Positions 50,265 through 59,491 of a stretch of 64,000 nt of DNA are shown here, in pieces. The DNA is taken from NCBI RefSeq assembly GCF_900106835.1, contig NZ_FNNR01000002.1, positions 496,001 to 560,000 on the forward strand, read 5' to 3'. Below the pieces are notes generated by a model. That model was not told the DNA's origin. It did no database searches and saw only the letters and a list, made by a program, of their open reading frames with translations. The stretch comes from Arthrobacter sp. cf158. Its GTDB lineage: Bacteria; Actinomycetota; Actinomycetes; Actinomycetales; Micrococcaceae. How positions within the stretch are numbered: position 1 is the first letter of the stretch; every line of letters starts with the position of its first letter. A program made the translations under genes and the position numbers.

Positions 50265-51374
50265 TTAGTCAGCTACCCCCAAAATCAGCACAAAATCAGG
50301 GTTTCTGTTGTTGCTGAGGATCCACAAAGTGCCGTCGGGGGCGCGGGCAACGTCCCGAAGCCGCCCATACTGTCCTGTGAGATAGGCCACGGGGCTCCCT
50401 GCGGCCTCGCCGTTTAGTGGAACGGCCCAGAGCCGTTGGCCCCGGAGGGCGCCGGTGTAAGCGACTCCTTCCAGGATTTCCAGGCCACTCGGTGAGGCGT
50501 CGGAGGTGGACGGCCAGACGACTTTGGCGTCGATCAACCCGCTCCTGCCGGGTGCGCCGGTCACGGTGGGCCATCCGTAGTTGCCGCCCGGAGTGATGAG
50601 GTTCAGTTCGTCATCCACGTCAGGTCCGAATTCGCTGGCCCACAGCCTCCCCTCCGCGTCCCAGGCCAGGCCTTGCACGTTCCGGTGTCCGTAGCTGTAG
50701 ACCGGATTGTTGCCGAAGGGATTCCCCGGGGCCGGCTGGCCCTCCGGAGTCAGCCGCAGGATCTTGCCACCCAAGGTGTCGATGTCCTGCGGCTGCTCCC
50801 GACGCTGCGAATCGCCGGTCCCCACGTACAGGAATCCGTCCGGGCCAAAGCGGATCCGTCCACCATTGTGCGTCGATGCCTTGGAGATGCCGGAGAAGAT
50901 GACCTCGGGCTGACCAAGGGCAAGTTTGCCGTCGGCATCCGCATCAAGCCGCATGCGGGCCACTCGGTTGTCGCCGGCGGACGTGAAGTAGGCATACAGC
51001 CATCGGTCGCTGGCGAACGTCGGGGAGAGGGCGAGGCCCAGCAGCCCGCCTTCGCCGCCGGGAACCACGCCGGGCACCTCACCAACCGTGGTTGCCTTGC
51101 CATCGCGGATGCTTTTGATCTGCGCGGAATCGCGCTCGGAGACAACAGCTGTGCCGTCCGGCAGGAAGGCCACAGACCATGGCAACTGCAGGCCGACGTC
51201 GAGCTTTTGAAGAAGTTCGGGAGTCTGCGTCGGGGCCTGTGTCGCCGATGCCTGCGGCGTGGCGGCAGTGCCCGGAGACGAGGGGCTCCCGGTACACGAA
51301 GCCAGCCCCAGGATCAGCGTGAGCGCAAAGGCAGGCACCAGGTGCGTTCTGCGAATAACCCAGTGCCTGCTCAT
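50265..51374 (-). CDS. PQQ-dependent glucose/sorbosone dehydrogenase-like lipoprotein
   Basis: A 369-residue secreted lipoprotein of the soluble glucose dehydrogenase beta-propeller family. The lipobox is GLASC with C27 lipidated, then a Pro/Thr/Ala linker. Family patterns are LQLPWSVAFLPDGTAVVSER, GGEGGLLGLALSPTFA, HNGGRIRFGPDGFLYVGTGD and GHRNVQGLAWD. These proteins oxidise sugars using PQQ, but many actinobacterial members have unknown substrates and cofactor supply; no PQQ synthesis genes are in the window. The ATG at 51374 places the signal peptide at the N-terminus; an upstream in-frame start is not needed. Confidence 0.87.
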   Translation of the reverse strand: MSRHWVIRRTHLVPAFALTLILGLASCTGSPSSPGTAATPQASATQAPTQTPELLQKLDVGLQLPWSVAFLPDGTAVVSERDSAQIKSIRDGKATTVGEVPGVVPGGEGGLLGLALSPTFASDRWLYAYFTSAGDNRVARMRLDADADGKLALGQPEVIFSGISKASTHNGGRIRFGPDGFLYVGTGDSQRREQPQDIDTLGGKILRLTPEGQPAPGNPFGNNPVYSYGHRNVQGLAWDAEGRLWASEFGPDVDDELNLITPGGNYGWPTVTGAPGRSGLIDAKVVWPSTSDASPSGLEILEGVAYTGALRGQRLWAVPLNGEAAGSPVAYLTGQYGRLRDVARAPDGTLWILSNNRNPDFVLILGVAD

Positions 51375-51390
51375 GGCGGTTACAGCCGGT

Positions 51391-52425
51391 TCAGTGCCGG
51401 TTGCGCCTGGGCGGGCGGAATCCTGCAGCTTCGGCATGGGCTGCGGACTCGAACCACACGTCTGCGGCAACGTCTCCGTAGCCGGCGGCGTCTTCATCGT
51501 GATAGGTCATGTCCGTTGCGCTGGCCTTCACCGGATAGGCCTCGCCCGGCGTACTGGATGAACCGGTTCCGTAGGGATGCTCCGCGGCCAGGTGACCGGA
51601 AGCGGCCGGATCCTCAGCGGCGGCGGACTCGGCGCCTGGCAGGGTGGGGGAGTGTGCGTCCGTGTACTCGTGATGATGCACTGGAGTTCCGCCGGCATCC
51701 GTCCACGAGGATTCCCACTCGGCCTTGTCTGCTGCTTCATCGGCCCGCGTGACGTCGTCGGCGGTGACCTGCGGCGCAGGGGAACCACCTGCCGTCGCCT
51801 GCGCCTCTTCGGCTGTCGTCGGGGGCGCGCCTGCATCCCAGTCGTCAACGTCGCCGGCGTCGGCTGCATGGACTTTGCCGTCCCTGTCAACCAGCGGTTC
51901 GTCCACCACAGGTTCCTCAACTGCGGGCTCGTCCACTGCAGGGGCGGCAATGGCCGGTTCCGGCACCATGAGTCCCGGCGTCGCGGCCGGCTGGGATTCG
52001 GCAGGCACCGGCTGGGTTTCGGCAGGAACAGTCCCCGGTGAATCCTCGATGACGGAACGGGGTTCAGTTTCCATGTCCTGGCCGCTCCCGGTGGCGTGGG
52101 AGGCGTCAGGGGTCCTGTCCTCCACGCTGTTGGAGTGTCCTTCGGTGTCCGGCTCCGCGTCGCCGGGTTCGTCAACAATGCCGGGTTCGTCATGAGTAGG
52201 GCCACTGCCCTCGGCGGCCGCCTTGCCCAGGTTGGTCACTCCCGCCAAGCCCGCCACGCCGGCTGCTGCGGCAGCGGTGTCCGGTATTGACCCCGTGTTG
52301 CTTGGCTCCATGGCGGCAGGAGCTTGGGGGGAGGTGGAATTGCGCGTTTTGTTGCGGTTCATTAGCCACCAAACAATGGCAATGACCAAAACAATGACAA
52401 TGACCCAAATAAACCAAGTATCCAT
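51391..52425 (-). CDS. acidic membrane-anchored protein with a conserved C-terminal motif
   Basis: A 344-residue protein with a membrane helix at residues 4-21 (WFIWVIVIVLVIAIVWW), then a long Pro/Glu/Asp/Ala/Thr-rich, probably disordered middle. It contains short repeats such as VDEPAVEEPVVDEPLVD. The last 45 residues are more structured and end in AADVWFESAAHAEAAGFRPP, like a small domain found at the end of various actinobacterial proteins. AGAAGG about 12 nt upstream supports the ATG. Function is unknown. It is followed by the dehydrogenase gene 17 nt downstream in the same direction. Confidence 0.75.
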   Translation of the reverse strand: MDTWFIWVIVIVLVIAIVWWLMNRNKTRNSTSPQAPAAMEPSNTGSIPDTAAAAAGVAGLAGVTNLGKAAAEGSGPTHDEPGIVDEPGDAEPDTEGHSNSVEDRTPDASHATGSGQDMETEPRSVIEDSPGTVPAETQPVPAESQPAATPGLMVPEPAIAAPAVDEPAVEEPVVDEPLVDRDGKVHAADAGDVDDWDAGAPPTTAEEAQATAGGSPAPQVTADDVTRADEAADKAEWESSWTDAGGTPVHHHEYTDAHSPTLPGAESAAAEDPAASGHLAAEHPYGTGSSSTPGEAYPVKASATDMTYHDEDAAGYGDVAADVWFESAAHAEAAGFRPPRRNRH

Positions 52426-52560
52426 GGTGGGCGCCCTTCTGCTCGCAGCGGTGCAGTTCGTGGTGTTCCTGACGTTACGTGCCTGTTTATGGGCTGTCCA
52501 GCCTCTGACCTGCTGCTCCACGGAATTGATCAGCTTGCTGAGTAAAGCTGGGGGTTCGAA

Positions 52561-52575
52561 TTCCTTGGAAAGGAA
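52561..52575. promoter_or_regulatory. inverted repeat upstream of the LysR gene
   Basis: TTCCTT/AAGGAA arms with a 3-nt centre lie 29-43 bp before the LysR start. The position fits autoregulation by a LysR protein, though the T-N11-A form is not exact. Confidence 0.35.
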
Positions 52576-52591
52576 ATTGGTTCGCGTCGCC

Positions 52592-52597
52592 TAGTCT
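52592..52597 (+). promoter_or_regulatory. -10 box of the LysR gene (leaderless)
   Basis: TAGTCT ends 6 nt before the ATG at 52604, and there is no Shine-Dalgarno. Confidence 0.45.
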
Positions 52598-52603
52598 GGC
52601 TGC

Positions 52604-53536
52604 ATGGACTTCAAAAGGCTGCAGATTCTGCGCGAACTGGCAGACCGGCAAAGCATTGGAGCCACGGCCGATGCCATGAATGTGACGGCTTCGGCTGTCT
52701 CCCAACAGTTGAAGACCTTGCAGGCGGAAATCGGTGTTGTGCTGGTGGAGAAGGTGGGCAGGGGCGTCCAGTTGACTGAGGCGGGGTACGCCATGGCTGC
52801 CGCTGCTGCAGACATCGCCACGGCGATGGCCCGGGCAGAATCCACCATTGACACCTATAGGAAGGGCTGGCAGACCCGCGTTTCCGCTGCATTCTTTCCC
52901 AGCGCTGCCGAAATGCTGTTGCCCGGAGTGCTGCATCGGGTCGCGGCAGTGGATGGACTCACCTTTGATGCCCATTTTGAGGATCCAGGAACCGCGCACT
53001 TCGCACCCTTGGTTGCTGACTACGACATCGTGCTCGCCCACAGTGTGGACGGGCCGGAGGTTTTCGCGCGCCAGGGACTGACGGTGGTTCCGCTCTTGGA
53101 AGAGGCGCTCGACGTCGCCATGCCCACCGGGCATCCCTTGGCGGAGAAGGAGCGCTTGAGCCCCGGGGATGTGGTGGGCTACCCCTGGATCGGCGTCCCT
53201 GAAGGCTTTCCGTTTGATACGGTCCTTCGCCAGATCGAACTCCATGCCGGCAGGCAGGCGATGAGGGGCCAGCGATATCCCGATCTCCGGGTGTTGGAGG
53301 CCTTGGTGGGGGCCGGCCACGGGATCTGCCTCCTCCCTCGCTATACGGCGCGGGCGAGTGCCCGCCGCGGCCTGGTCCTGCGGCCACTGACCGAGGTGAA
53401 AGCCAGCCGGAGCATCGTGGCTTTGGCTCGGCAGGAGGTTGCTGCCCGGGCCACCATCGCCAGCGTCCTGGACATGCTCACCACTGAGGCCGCTGCCATC
53501 GCGAGGGAGCTGAGCGAGTCACGTCCCACCATTTGA
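52604..53536 (+). CDS. LysR-family transcriptional regulator
   Basis: A 310-residue LysR-type regulator. The N-terminal winged helix reads LADRQSIGATADAMNVTASA and VSQQLKTLQAEIG; the rest is a periplasmic-binding-protein-like effector domain with YPWIGVPEGFP and LVGAGHGICLLPRY. The ATG follows a TAGTCT box by 6 nt. It lies 109 bp upstream of ilvD in the same direction, so control of ilvD or the ilv operon is plausible, but nothing in the sequence proves it. Its stop codon is part of a TGAGATACGA element discussed as a finding. Confidence 0.88.
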   Translation: MDFKRLQILRELADRQSIGATADAMNVTASAVSQQLKTLQAEIGVVLVEKVGRGVQLTEAGYAMAAAAADIATAMARAESTIDTYRKGWQTRVSAAFFPSAAEMLLPGVLHRVAAVDGLTFDAHFEDPGTAHFAPLVADYDIVLAHSVDGPEVFARQGLTVVPLLEEALDVAMPTGHPLAEKERLSPGDVVGYPWIGVPEGFPFDTVLRQIELHAGRQAMRGQRYPDLRVLEALVGAGHGICLLPRYTARASARRGLVLRPLTEVKASRSIVALARQEVAARATIASVLDMLTTEAAAIARELSESRPTI

Positions 53537-53632
53537 GATACGAATCCAGTATCCGGTCCGGATGTGAGCGCAATATTCGGCAGTTCCCACTTAACCCTGT
53601 GTGGAACAACCCTTGGCGGGACCAGGTACACA

Positions 53633-53638
53633 TAGACT
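53633..53638 (+). promoter_or_regulatory. -10 box of ilvD (leaderless)
   Basis: TAGACT ends 7 nt before the ilvD ATG at 53646. No Shine-Dalgarno is present. Confidence 0.45.
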
Positions 53639-53645
53639 TTGGACC

Positions 53646-55367
53646 ATGAGCGACACCACCCAGATTGCGACAGACAACACGCCGGACATCAAACCCCGCA
53701 GCCGGGTAGTCACCGACGGGATTCACGCGGCGCCCGCCCGCGGCATGTTCCGCGCGGTAGGCATGGGCGACGACGACTTTGCCAAACCCCAAATTGGTGT
53801 CGCCAGCTCATGGAACGAGATCACCCCCTGCAACCTGTCCCTGAACCGTCTTGCGCAGGGTGCCAAGGAAGGTGTCCACGCCGGCGGTGGCTTTCCGATG
53901 CAGTTCGGCACCATCTCTGTTTCCGATGGCATCTCCATGGGTCACGAAGGCATGCACTTCTCGCTCGTTTCCCGCGAAGTCATCGCCGACTCCGTGGAGA
54001 CAGTGATGCAGGCCGAGCGCATCGACGGGTCAGTTCTCCTGGCTGGTTGCGATAAGTCCCTCCCCGGCATGCTCATGGCTGCTGCCCGGTTGGACCTTGC
54101 TTCTGTCTTCCTTTATGCCGGCTCCATCATGCCGGGCTGGGTCAAGCTTGAGGATGGTTCGGAGAAGGAAGTCACCTTGATTGACGCCTTCGAGGCGGTC
54201 GGTGCCTGTGCTGCAGGCAAGATGAGCATGGAAGACCTCACCCGCATCGAAAAAGCCATCTGTCCTGGTGAAGGCGCCTGTGGTGGTATGTACACGGCCA
54301 ACACCATGGCCTGCATCGGCGAGGCACTGGGTATGTCCCTTCCGGGTTCGGCCGCGCCGCCGTCGGCAGACCGCCGTCGTGATGATTTCGCACGCAAGTC
54401 CGGCGAAGCAGTAGTAAACCTCCTGCGCCTTGGCATCACAGCCAGGGACATCATGACCAAGAAGGCTTTCGAGAATGCCATTGCCGTCACCATGGCTTTC
54501 GGCGGTTCCACCAACGCTGTTCTCCACCTGCTGGCGATTGCCCGTGAAGCCGAAGTGGAGCTGACCCTGGATGACTTCAACCGCATCGGCGACAAGATTC
54601 CGCACCTTGGAGACCTCAAGCCGTTCGGCCGCTACGTGATGACTGACGTGGACAAGATTGGCGGCGTGCCGGTCATCATGAAGGCGCTGCTCGACGCCGG
54701 CCTGCTGCATGGCGACTGCCTCACCGTGACGGGCAAGACCCTCGCGGAGAACCTTGCTTCGATCAACCCGCCGGACCTTGACGGAAAGATCCTCCGCGCG
54801 CTGGACAACCCGATCCACAAGACCGGCGGCATCACCATCCTCCACGGCTCCATGGCTCCGGAAGGGGCCGTGGTGAAGAGCGCAGGCTTTGATGCGGATG
54901 TGTTTGAGGGCACCGCGCGTGTGTTTGAGCGTGAACAGGGTGCCTTGACTGCCCTGGACAACGGCGAGATCCACAAGGGAGATGTGGTGGTCATCCGCTA
55001 CGAAGGCCCCAAGGGTGGTCCGGGCATGCGCGAAATGCTTGCCATTACCGGTGCCATCAAGGGTGCGGGCTTGGGCAAGGACGTCCTTCTGCTGACCGAT
55101 GGCCGCTTCTCCGGCGGTACCACCGGCCTCTGCATCGGCCACGTTGCGCCGGAAGCCGTCGACGGCGGTCCGATCGCCTTCGTCAAGGACGGCGACCGCA
55201 TCCGGGTGGACATCGCGGCCCGCTCGTTCGATCTCCTGGTTGACGAGGCTGAACTTGAGGCCCGGAAGGATGGCTGGGAGCCGCTGCCGGCCAAGTTCAC
55301 CAAGGGCGTTCTGGCCAAGTACGCCAAGCTGGTCCACAGCGCCTCCACCGGCGCTTATTGCGGCTGA
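53646..55367 (+). CDS. ilvD: dihydroxy-acid dehydratase IlvD
   Basis: A 573-residue Fe-S dehydratase converting dihydroxy acids to 2-oxoacids in valine and isoleucine synthesis. Cluster Cys residues are C62 in [11 protein letters not shown]135 in AGCDKSLPG and one in [15 protein letters not shown]137 lies in the same active region. [17 protein letters not shown] is the C-terminal family pattern. The ATG at 53646 is preferred over upstream starts because TAGACT ends 7 nt before it. A terminator separates it from the ilvBNC operon, so it has its own promoter. It is not in the ilvBNC transcript but clearly serves the same pathway. Confidence 0.95.
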   Translation: MSDTTQIATDNTPDIKPRSRVVTDGIHAAPARGMFRAVGMGDDDFAKPQIGVASSWNEITPCNLSLNRLAQGAKEGVHAGGGFPMQFGTISVSDGISMGHEGMHFSLVSREVIADSVETVMQAERIDGSVLLAGCDKSLPGMLMAAARLDLASVFLYAGSIMPGWVKLEDGSEKEVTLIDAFEAVGACAAGKMSMEDLTRIEKAICPGEGACGGMYTANTMACIGEALGMSLPGSAAPPSADRRRDDFARKSGEAVVNLLRLGITARDIMTKKAFENAIAVTMAFGGSTNAVLHLLAIAREAEVELTLDDFNRIGDKIPHLGDLKPFGRYVMTDVDKIGGVPVIMKALLDAGLLHGDCLTVTGKTLAENLASINPPDLDGKILRALDNPIHKTGGITILHGSMAPEGAVVKSAGFDADVFEGTARVFEREQGALTALDNGEIHKGDVVVIRYEGPKGGPGMREMLAITGAIKGAGLGKDVLLLTDGRFSGGTTGLCIGHVAPEAVDGGPIAFVKDGDRIRVDIAARSFDLLVDEAELEARKDGWEPLPAKFTKGVLAKYAKLVHSASTGAYCG

Positions 55368-55380
55368 TTCCTGCCGGTGG

Positions 55381-55406
55381 CTCCGGCTGTCATGAGACAG
55401 TCGGAG
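55381..55406 (+). terminator. terminator after ilvD
   Basis: CTCCGGCTGTC (55381-55391) pairs with GACAGTCGGAG (55396-55406) with one G-T wobble and a 4-nt loop. Confidence 0.5.
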
Positions 55407-55434
55407 TCCGGTAGGCGGACATTGCTGTCCAAAT

Positions 55435-55486
55435 AGTGAGATACGATGGTGGTCAATTGACACGTATCTCACTTAGAGGGAACACT
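55435..55486 (+). promoter_or_regulatory. ilvB promoter with dyad operator
   Basis: AGTGAGATACG (55435-55445) and CGTATCTCACT (55463-55473) form a perfect 11-bp inverted repeat with 17 bp between. TTGACA (55457-55462) is a consensus -35 box and AACACT (55481-55486) a -10-like box 18 bp later, so the right arm lies inside the promoter. A bound repressor would block it. Confidence 0.6.
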
Positions 55487-55492
55487 GAACGC

Positions 55493-55546
55493 ATGATCAC
55501 ATTCGTTACCGTCGGCGTCGTCGTCCTTACCAAGCGCGTGGCTTAG
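55493..55546 (+). CDS. ilv operon leader peptide
   Basis: A 17-residue open frame, [17 protein letters not shown], with six Val plus Ile and Leu. It lies between the promoter and a terminator before ilvB. Val-rich leader peptides of this kind control ilvBNC by attenuation in Corynebacterium glutamicum. The -10 box AACACT ends 6 nt before its ATG, so the leader may be translated from a leaderless mRNA. TTCGTTACC inside it (55502-55510) is complementary to GGTAACGAA at 55554-55562, allowing alternative RNA folding. Confidence 0.75.
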   Translation: MITFVTVGVVVLTKRVA

Positions 55547-55573
55547 CCCGACTGGTAACGAACCGTCACGCGC

Positions 55574-55611
55574 AAACCCCTCGAAGAGCCGGAAGGCTGA
55601 GGGGTTTTTTT
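55574..55611 (+). terminator. attenuator terminator before ilvB
   Basis: AAACCCCTC (55574-55582) pairs with GAGGGGTTT (55599-55607), with an inner AGCC/GGCT stem, followed by a T-run to 55611. It lies after the leader peptide and before ilvB, as in a transcription attenuator. Confidence 0.85.
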
Positions 55612-55655
55612 ATTCCCAAGACCCACCCATTGAAGATCCACTAAGGAAGAGTCCG

Positions 55656-57560
55656 ATGAGCAAAGGATCGCCGATCAGCCCCTCGCTGATGGCTGCAAAG
55701 TCCGCTGGAGCCCACAAAGCTCCGGAAAAGGTCGACCGTCCGGCTGACGCCGTCGTCGTCGACGCTGCTGCACCTCTCTCTCCTGTCCTTGGGCCGAACA
55801 CCGTTGTACCCCCAACGGTGATGTCCGGCTCGCAAGCAATTGTCCGTTCGCTCGAAGAACTCGGCGTGGACGATATTTTCGGTTTGCCCGGTGGCGCGAT
55901 CCTGCCCACCTACGACCCCTTGATGGCTTCCAGCATGAATCACATCCTGGTCCGTCACGAACAGGGAGCCGGCCACGCCGCGCAAGGCTACGCCATGGTC
56001 ACCGGACGGGTTGGCGTTTGCATCGCTACCTCGGGCCCGGGTGCCACCAACCTCGTTACCGCCATCATGGACGCCCACATGGACTCCGTGCCGATGGTGG
56101 CCATTACCGGCCAGGTTTCCAGCGGAGTCATCGGTACCGATGCCTTCCAGGAAGCTGACATTGTGGGCATCACCATGCCCATTACCAAGCACTCGTTCCT
56201 GGTGACTGACCCCAATGACATCCCTCATGTGATGGCAGAGGCTTTCCACCTCGCCTCCACGGGCCGTCCCGGTCCGGTCCTGGTGGACATCGCCAAGGAC
56301 GCCCAGGTGGGCCAGATGACCTTCTCCTGGCCGCCGAAGGTAGACCTGCCCGGCTACCGTCCGGTGGTCCGTGGCCACAACAAGCAGGTCCGCGAGGCTG
56401 CCAAACTGATCGCAGCAGCCAGCAAGCCTGTCCTGTACGTGGGTGGCGGTGTGGTCAAGGGCCATGCTTCCGCGGAACTGATGGAGTTGGCGTTGGCCAC
56501 TGGAGCTCCGGTGGTCACCACTTTGATGGCACGCGGCGCCTTCCCTGATTCGCACCCGCAGCACGTGGGCATGCCGGGTATGCACGGTTCCGTCTCCGCG
56601 GTCACGGCACTCCAGCAGGCTGACCTGCTGATTACGCTCGGCGCCCGCTTTGATGACCGCGTGACCGGTGTCCTGAAGACTTTCGCTCCCTTTGCCAAGG
56701 TTATTCACGCCGATATCGATCCCGCGGAAATCTCCAAGAACCGTACGGCCGATGTCCCGATAGTTGGCTCCGTGAAGGAAATTATTCCGGAACTCACTGA
56801 AGCCGTGAAGACCCAATTCGAACTGAGCGGAACACCGGACCTGGATTCCTGGTGGGCCTTCCTGGGCAACCTCCGGGACACATACCCGTTGGGCTGGACG
56901 GAGCCGGAAGACGGACTTACCGCCCCGCAGCGCGTGATCAAGCGCATCGGCGAGCTCACGGGTCCCGAAGGTATCTACGTTGCCGGCGTTGGCCAGCACC
57001 AGATGTGGGCTGCCCAGTTCATCAAGTACGAACGGCCCCACGCCTGGCTGAACTCCGGTGGCGCAGGAACCATGGGATACTCGGTTCCGGCAGCCATGGG
57101 TGCCAAAGTGGGTGAACCGGACCGCGTGGTCTGGGCCATCGACGGTGACGGTTGCTTCCAGATGACCAATCAGGAACTGGCCACGTGCGCCATCAACAAC
57201 ATCCCGATCAAGGTCGCCATCATCAACAACTCCTCGCTGGGCATGGTCCGTCAATGGCAGACACTGTTCTACGAGGGCCGCTACTCAAATACGGATCTGA
57301 ACACCGGCCACGACACCATCCGGATTCCGGACTTCGTGAAACTGGCCGACGCCTATGGCTGTGCAGCACTGCGTTGTGAGCGCGACGAAGACATCGACGC
57401 CACCATCCAGAAGGCGCTCGAGATCAACGACCGCCCGGTGGTCATCGACTTCGTCGTCAGCCCCAACTCGATGGTGTGGCCGATGGTGCCGTCCGGCGTC
57501 AGCAATGACCAGATCCAGGTTGCCCGCAACATGACCCCGGAATGGGAAGAGGAGGACTAG
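55656..57560 (+). CDS. ilvB: acetolactate synthase large subunit IlvB
   Basis: A 634-residue thiamine-dependent enzyme, first common step of valine, leucine and isoleucine synthesis. Patterns are [18 protein letters not shown] with the catalytic Glu, [18 protein letters not shown] sequence, and [12 protein letters not shown] running to [13 protein letters not shown] for ThDP and Mg binding. The N-terminus has about 55 extra residues rich in Ala/Pro, as in other actinobacterial IlvB. GGAAGAG precedes the ATG by 5 nt. The stop is 2 nt before the ilvN ATG. Expression is probably set by the leader attenuator and the dyad operator upstream. Confidence 0.96.
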   Translation: MSKGSPISPSLMAAKSAGAHKAPEKVDRPADAVVVDAAAPLSPVLGPNTVVPPTVMSGSQAIVRSLEELGVDDIFGLPGGAILPTYDPLMASSMNHILVRHEQGAGHAAQGYAMVTGRVGVCIATSGPGATNLVTAIMDAHMDSVPMVAITGQVSSGVIGTDAFQEADIVGITMPITKHSFLVTDPNDIPHVMAEAFHLASTGRPGPVLVDIAKDAQVGQMTFSWPPKVDLPGYRPVVRGHNKQVREAAKLIAAASKPVLYVGGGVVKGHASAELMELALATGAPVVTTLMARGAFPDSHPQHVGMPGMHGSVSAVTALQQADLLITLGARFDDRVTGVLKTFAPFAKVIHADIDPAEISKNRTADVPIVGSVKEIIPELTEAVKTQFELSGTPDLDSWWAFLGNLRDTYPLGWTEPEDGLTAPQRVIKRIGELTGPEGIYVAGVGQHQMWAAQFIKYERPHAWLNSGGAGTMGYSVPAAMGAKVGEPDRVVWAIDGDGCFQMTNQELATCAINNIPIKVAIINNSSLGMVRQWQTLFYEGRYSNTDLNTGHDTIRIPDFVKLADAYGCAALRCERDEDIDATIQKALEINDRPVVIDFVVSPNSMVWPMVPSGVSNDQIQVARNMTPEWEEED

Positions 57561-57562
57561 GC

Positions 57563-58075
57563 ATGAGCCGCCACACACTGTCCGTTCTGGTAGAAGACAA
57601 GCCCGGCGTGCTGACCCGCGTGGCCAGCCTCTTCGCCCGGCGCGCATTCAACATCAATTCCCTTGCTGTAGGACCCACAGAGGTTCCCGGCATGTCCCGC
57701 ATGACGGTTGTCGTCGACGCCGACGGCGACCTGATCGAGCAGGTCACCAAGCAGCTCAACAAATTGGTCAACGTGATCAAGATTGTGGAGCTGACTTCCG
57801 AATCTTCCGTACAACGTGACCACATCCTGGTCAAGGTACGTGCGGATGCCGCGACACGTCTGCAGGTTACCCAGGCTGCAGACCTGTTCCGTGCCGCCGT
57901 CGTCGACGTGTCCACAGACTCGTTGGTGATCGAGGCAACCGGTACCCCCGAGAAGCTCGCCGCGCTGCTCTCAGTGCTCGAGCCGTTCGGCATCCGTGAA
58001 ATCGTGCAGTCCGGCACCTTGGCCGTTGGACGGGGATCCCGCTCCATGAGTGACAGGGCGCTCCGCTCCGCATAA
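57563..58075 (+). CDS. ilvN: acetolactate synthase small subunit IlvN
   Basis: A 170-residue regulatory subunit with an N-terminal ACT domain (HTLSVLVEDKPGVLTRVASLF, split near residue 15) and the family pattern NINSLAVGPTE. It binds valine for feedback control of IlvB. The ATG at 57563, 2 nt after the ilvB stop, is preceded by GGAGGA. Co-translation with IlvB is expected. It is followed by a hairpin and 111 bp before ilvC. Confidence 0.95.
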   Translation: MSRHTLSVLVEDKPGVLTRVASLFARRAFNINSLAVGPTEVPGMSRMTVVVDADGDLIEQVTKQLNKLVNVIKIVELTSESSVQRDHILVKVRADAATRLQVTQAADLFRAAVVDVSTDSLVIEATGTPEKLAALLSVLEPFGIREIVQSGTLAVGRGSRSMSDRALRSA

Positions 58076-59212
<1,137 letters not shown>

Positions 59213-59240
59213 TCGCCACTCCGGCACCAGCACTGACAAA

Positions 59241-59277
59241 CGACGCCCGTCCGGCCACAACAGCCGGGCGGGCGTCG
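59241..59277 (+). terminator. terminator after ilvC
   Basis: CGACGCCCGTCCGGC (59241-59255) pairs with GCCGGGCGGGCGTCG (59263-59277) with one wobble, followed by CTGTTT. Confidence 0.75.
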
Positions 59278-59491
59278 CTGTTTCAGCCGTCATTTCTCCA
59301 CCGACTTGGCCAGCAAGCCAGGCTGTGAACTTCTTCACAACGGCTACCGGTCCGGCCGTAACATCACTCGCCGGCACCGGAAACCCCGCCCGGATTCGAT
59401 ATTCTGGGCTGGTCCCGGCGCCGTGCCCGGGCCACGCATCCGCTCCTTGTCCAGTTCTGTCCCAAAGTTGTCCAAAGTAAGGTGCCACCCC

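Noticed and set aside
54030..55472. 480-codon minus-strand frame opposite ilvD
   Set aside because: Antisense shadow of IlvD, with no motifs, and it crosses the ilvD terminator.
55493..55611. T-box riboswitch before ilvB
   Set aside because: No T-box sequence or specifier-loop architecture is visible, whereas a Val-rich leader peptide and attenuator explain the region.
59306..59491. N-terminal extension of serA
   Set aside because: The extra 62 codons lie in the intergenic region directly after the ilvC terminator and lack SerA similarity; the GTG at 59492 gives the normal N-terminus.
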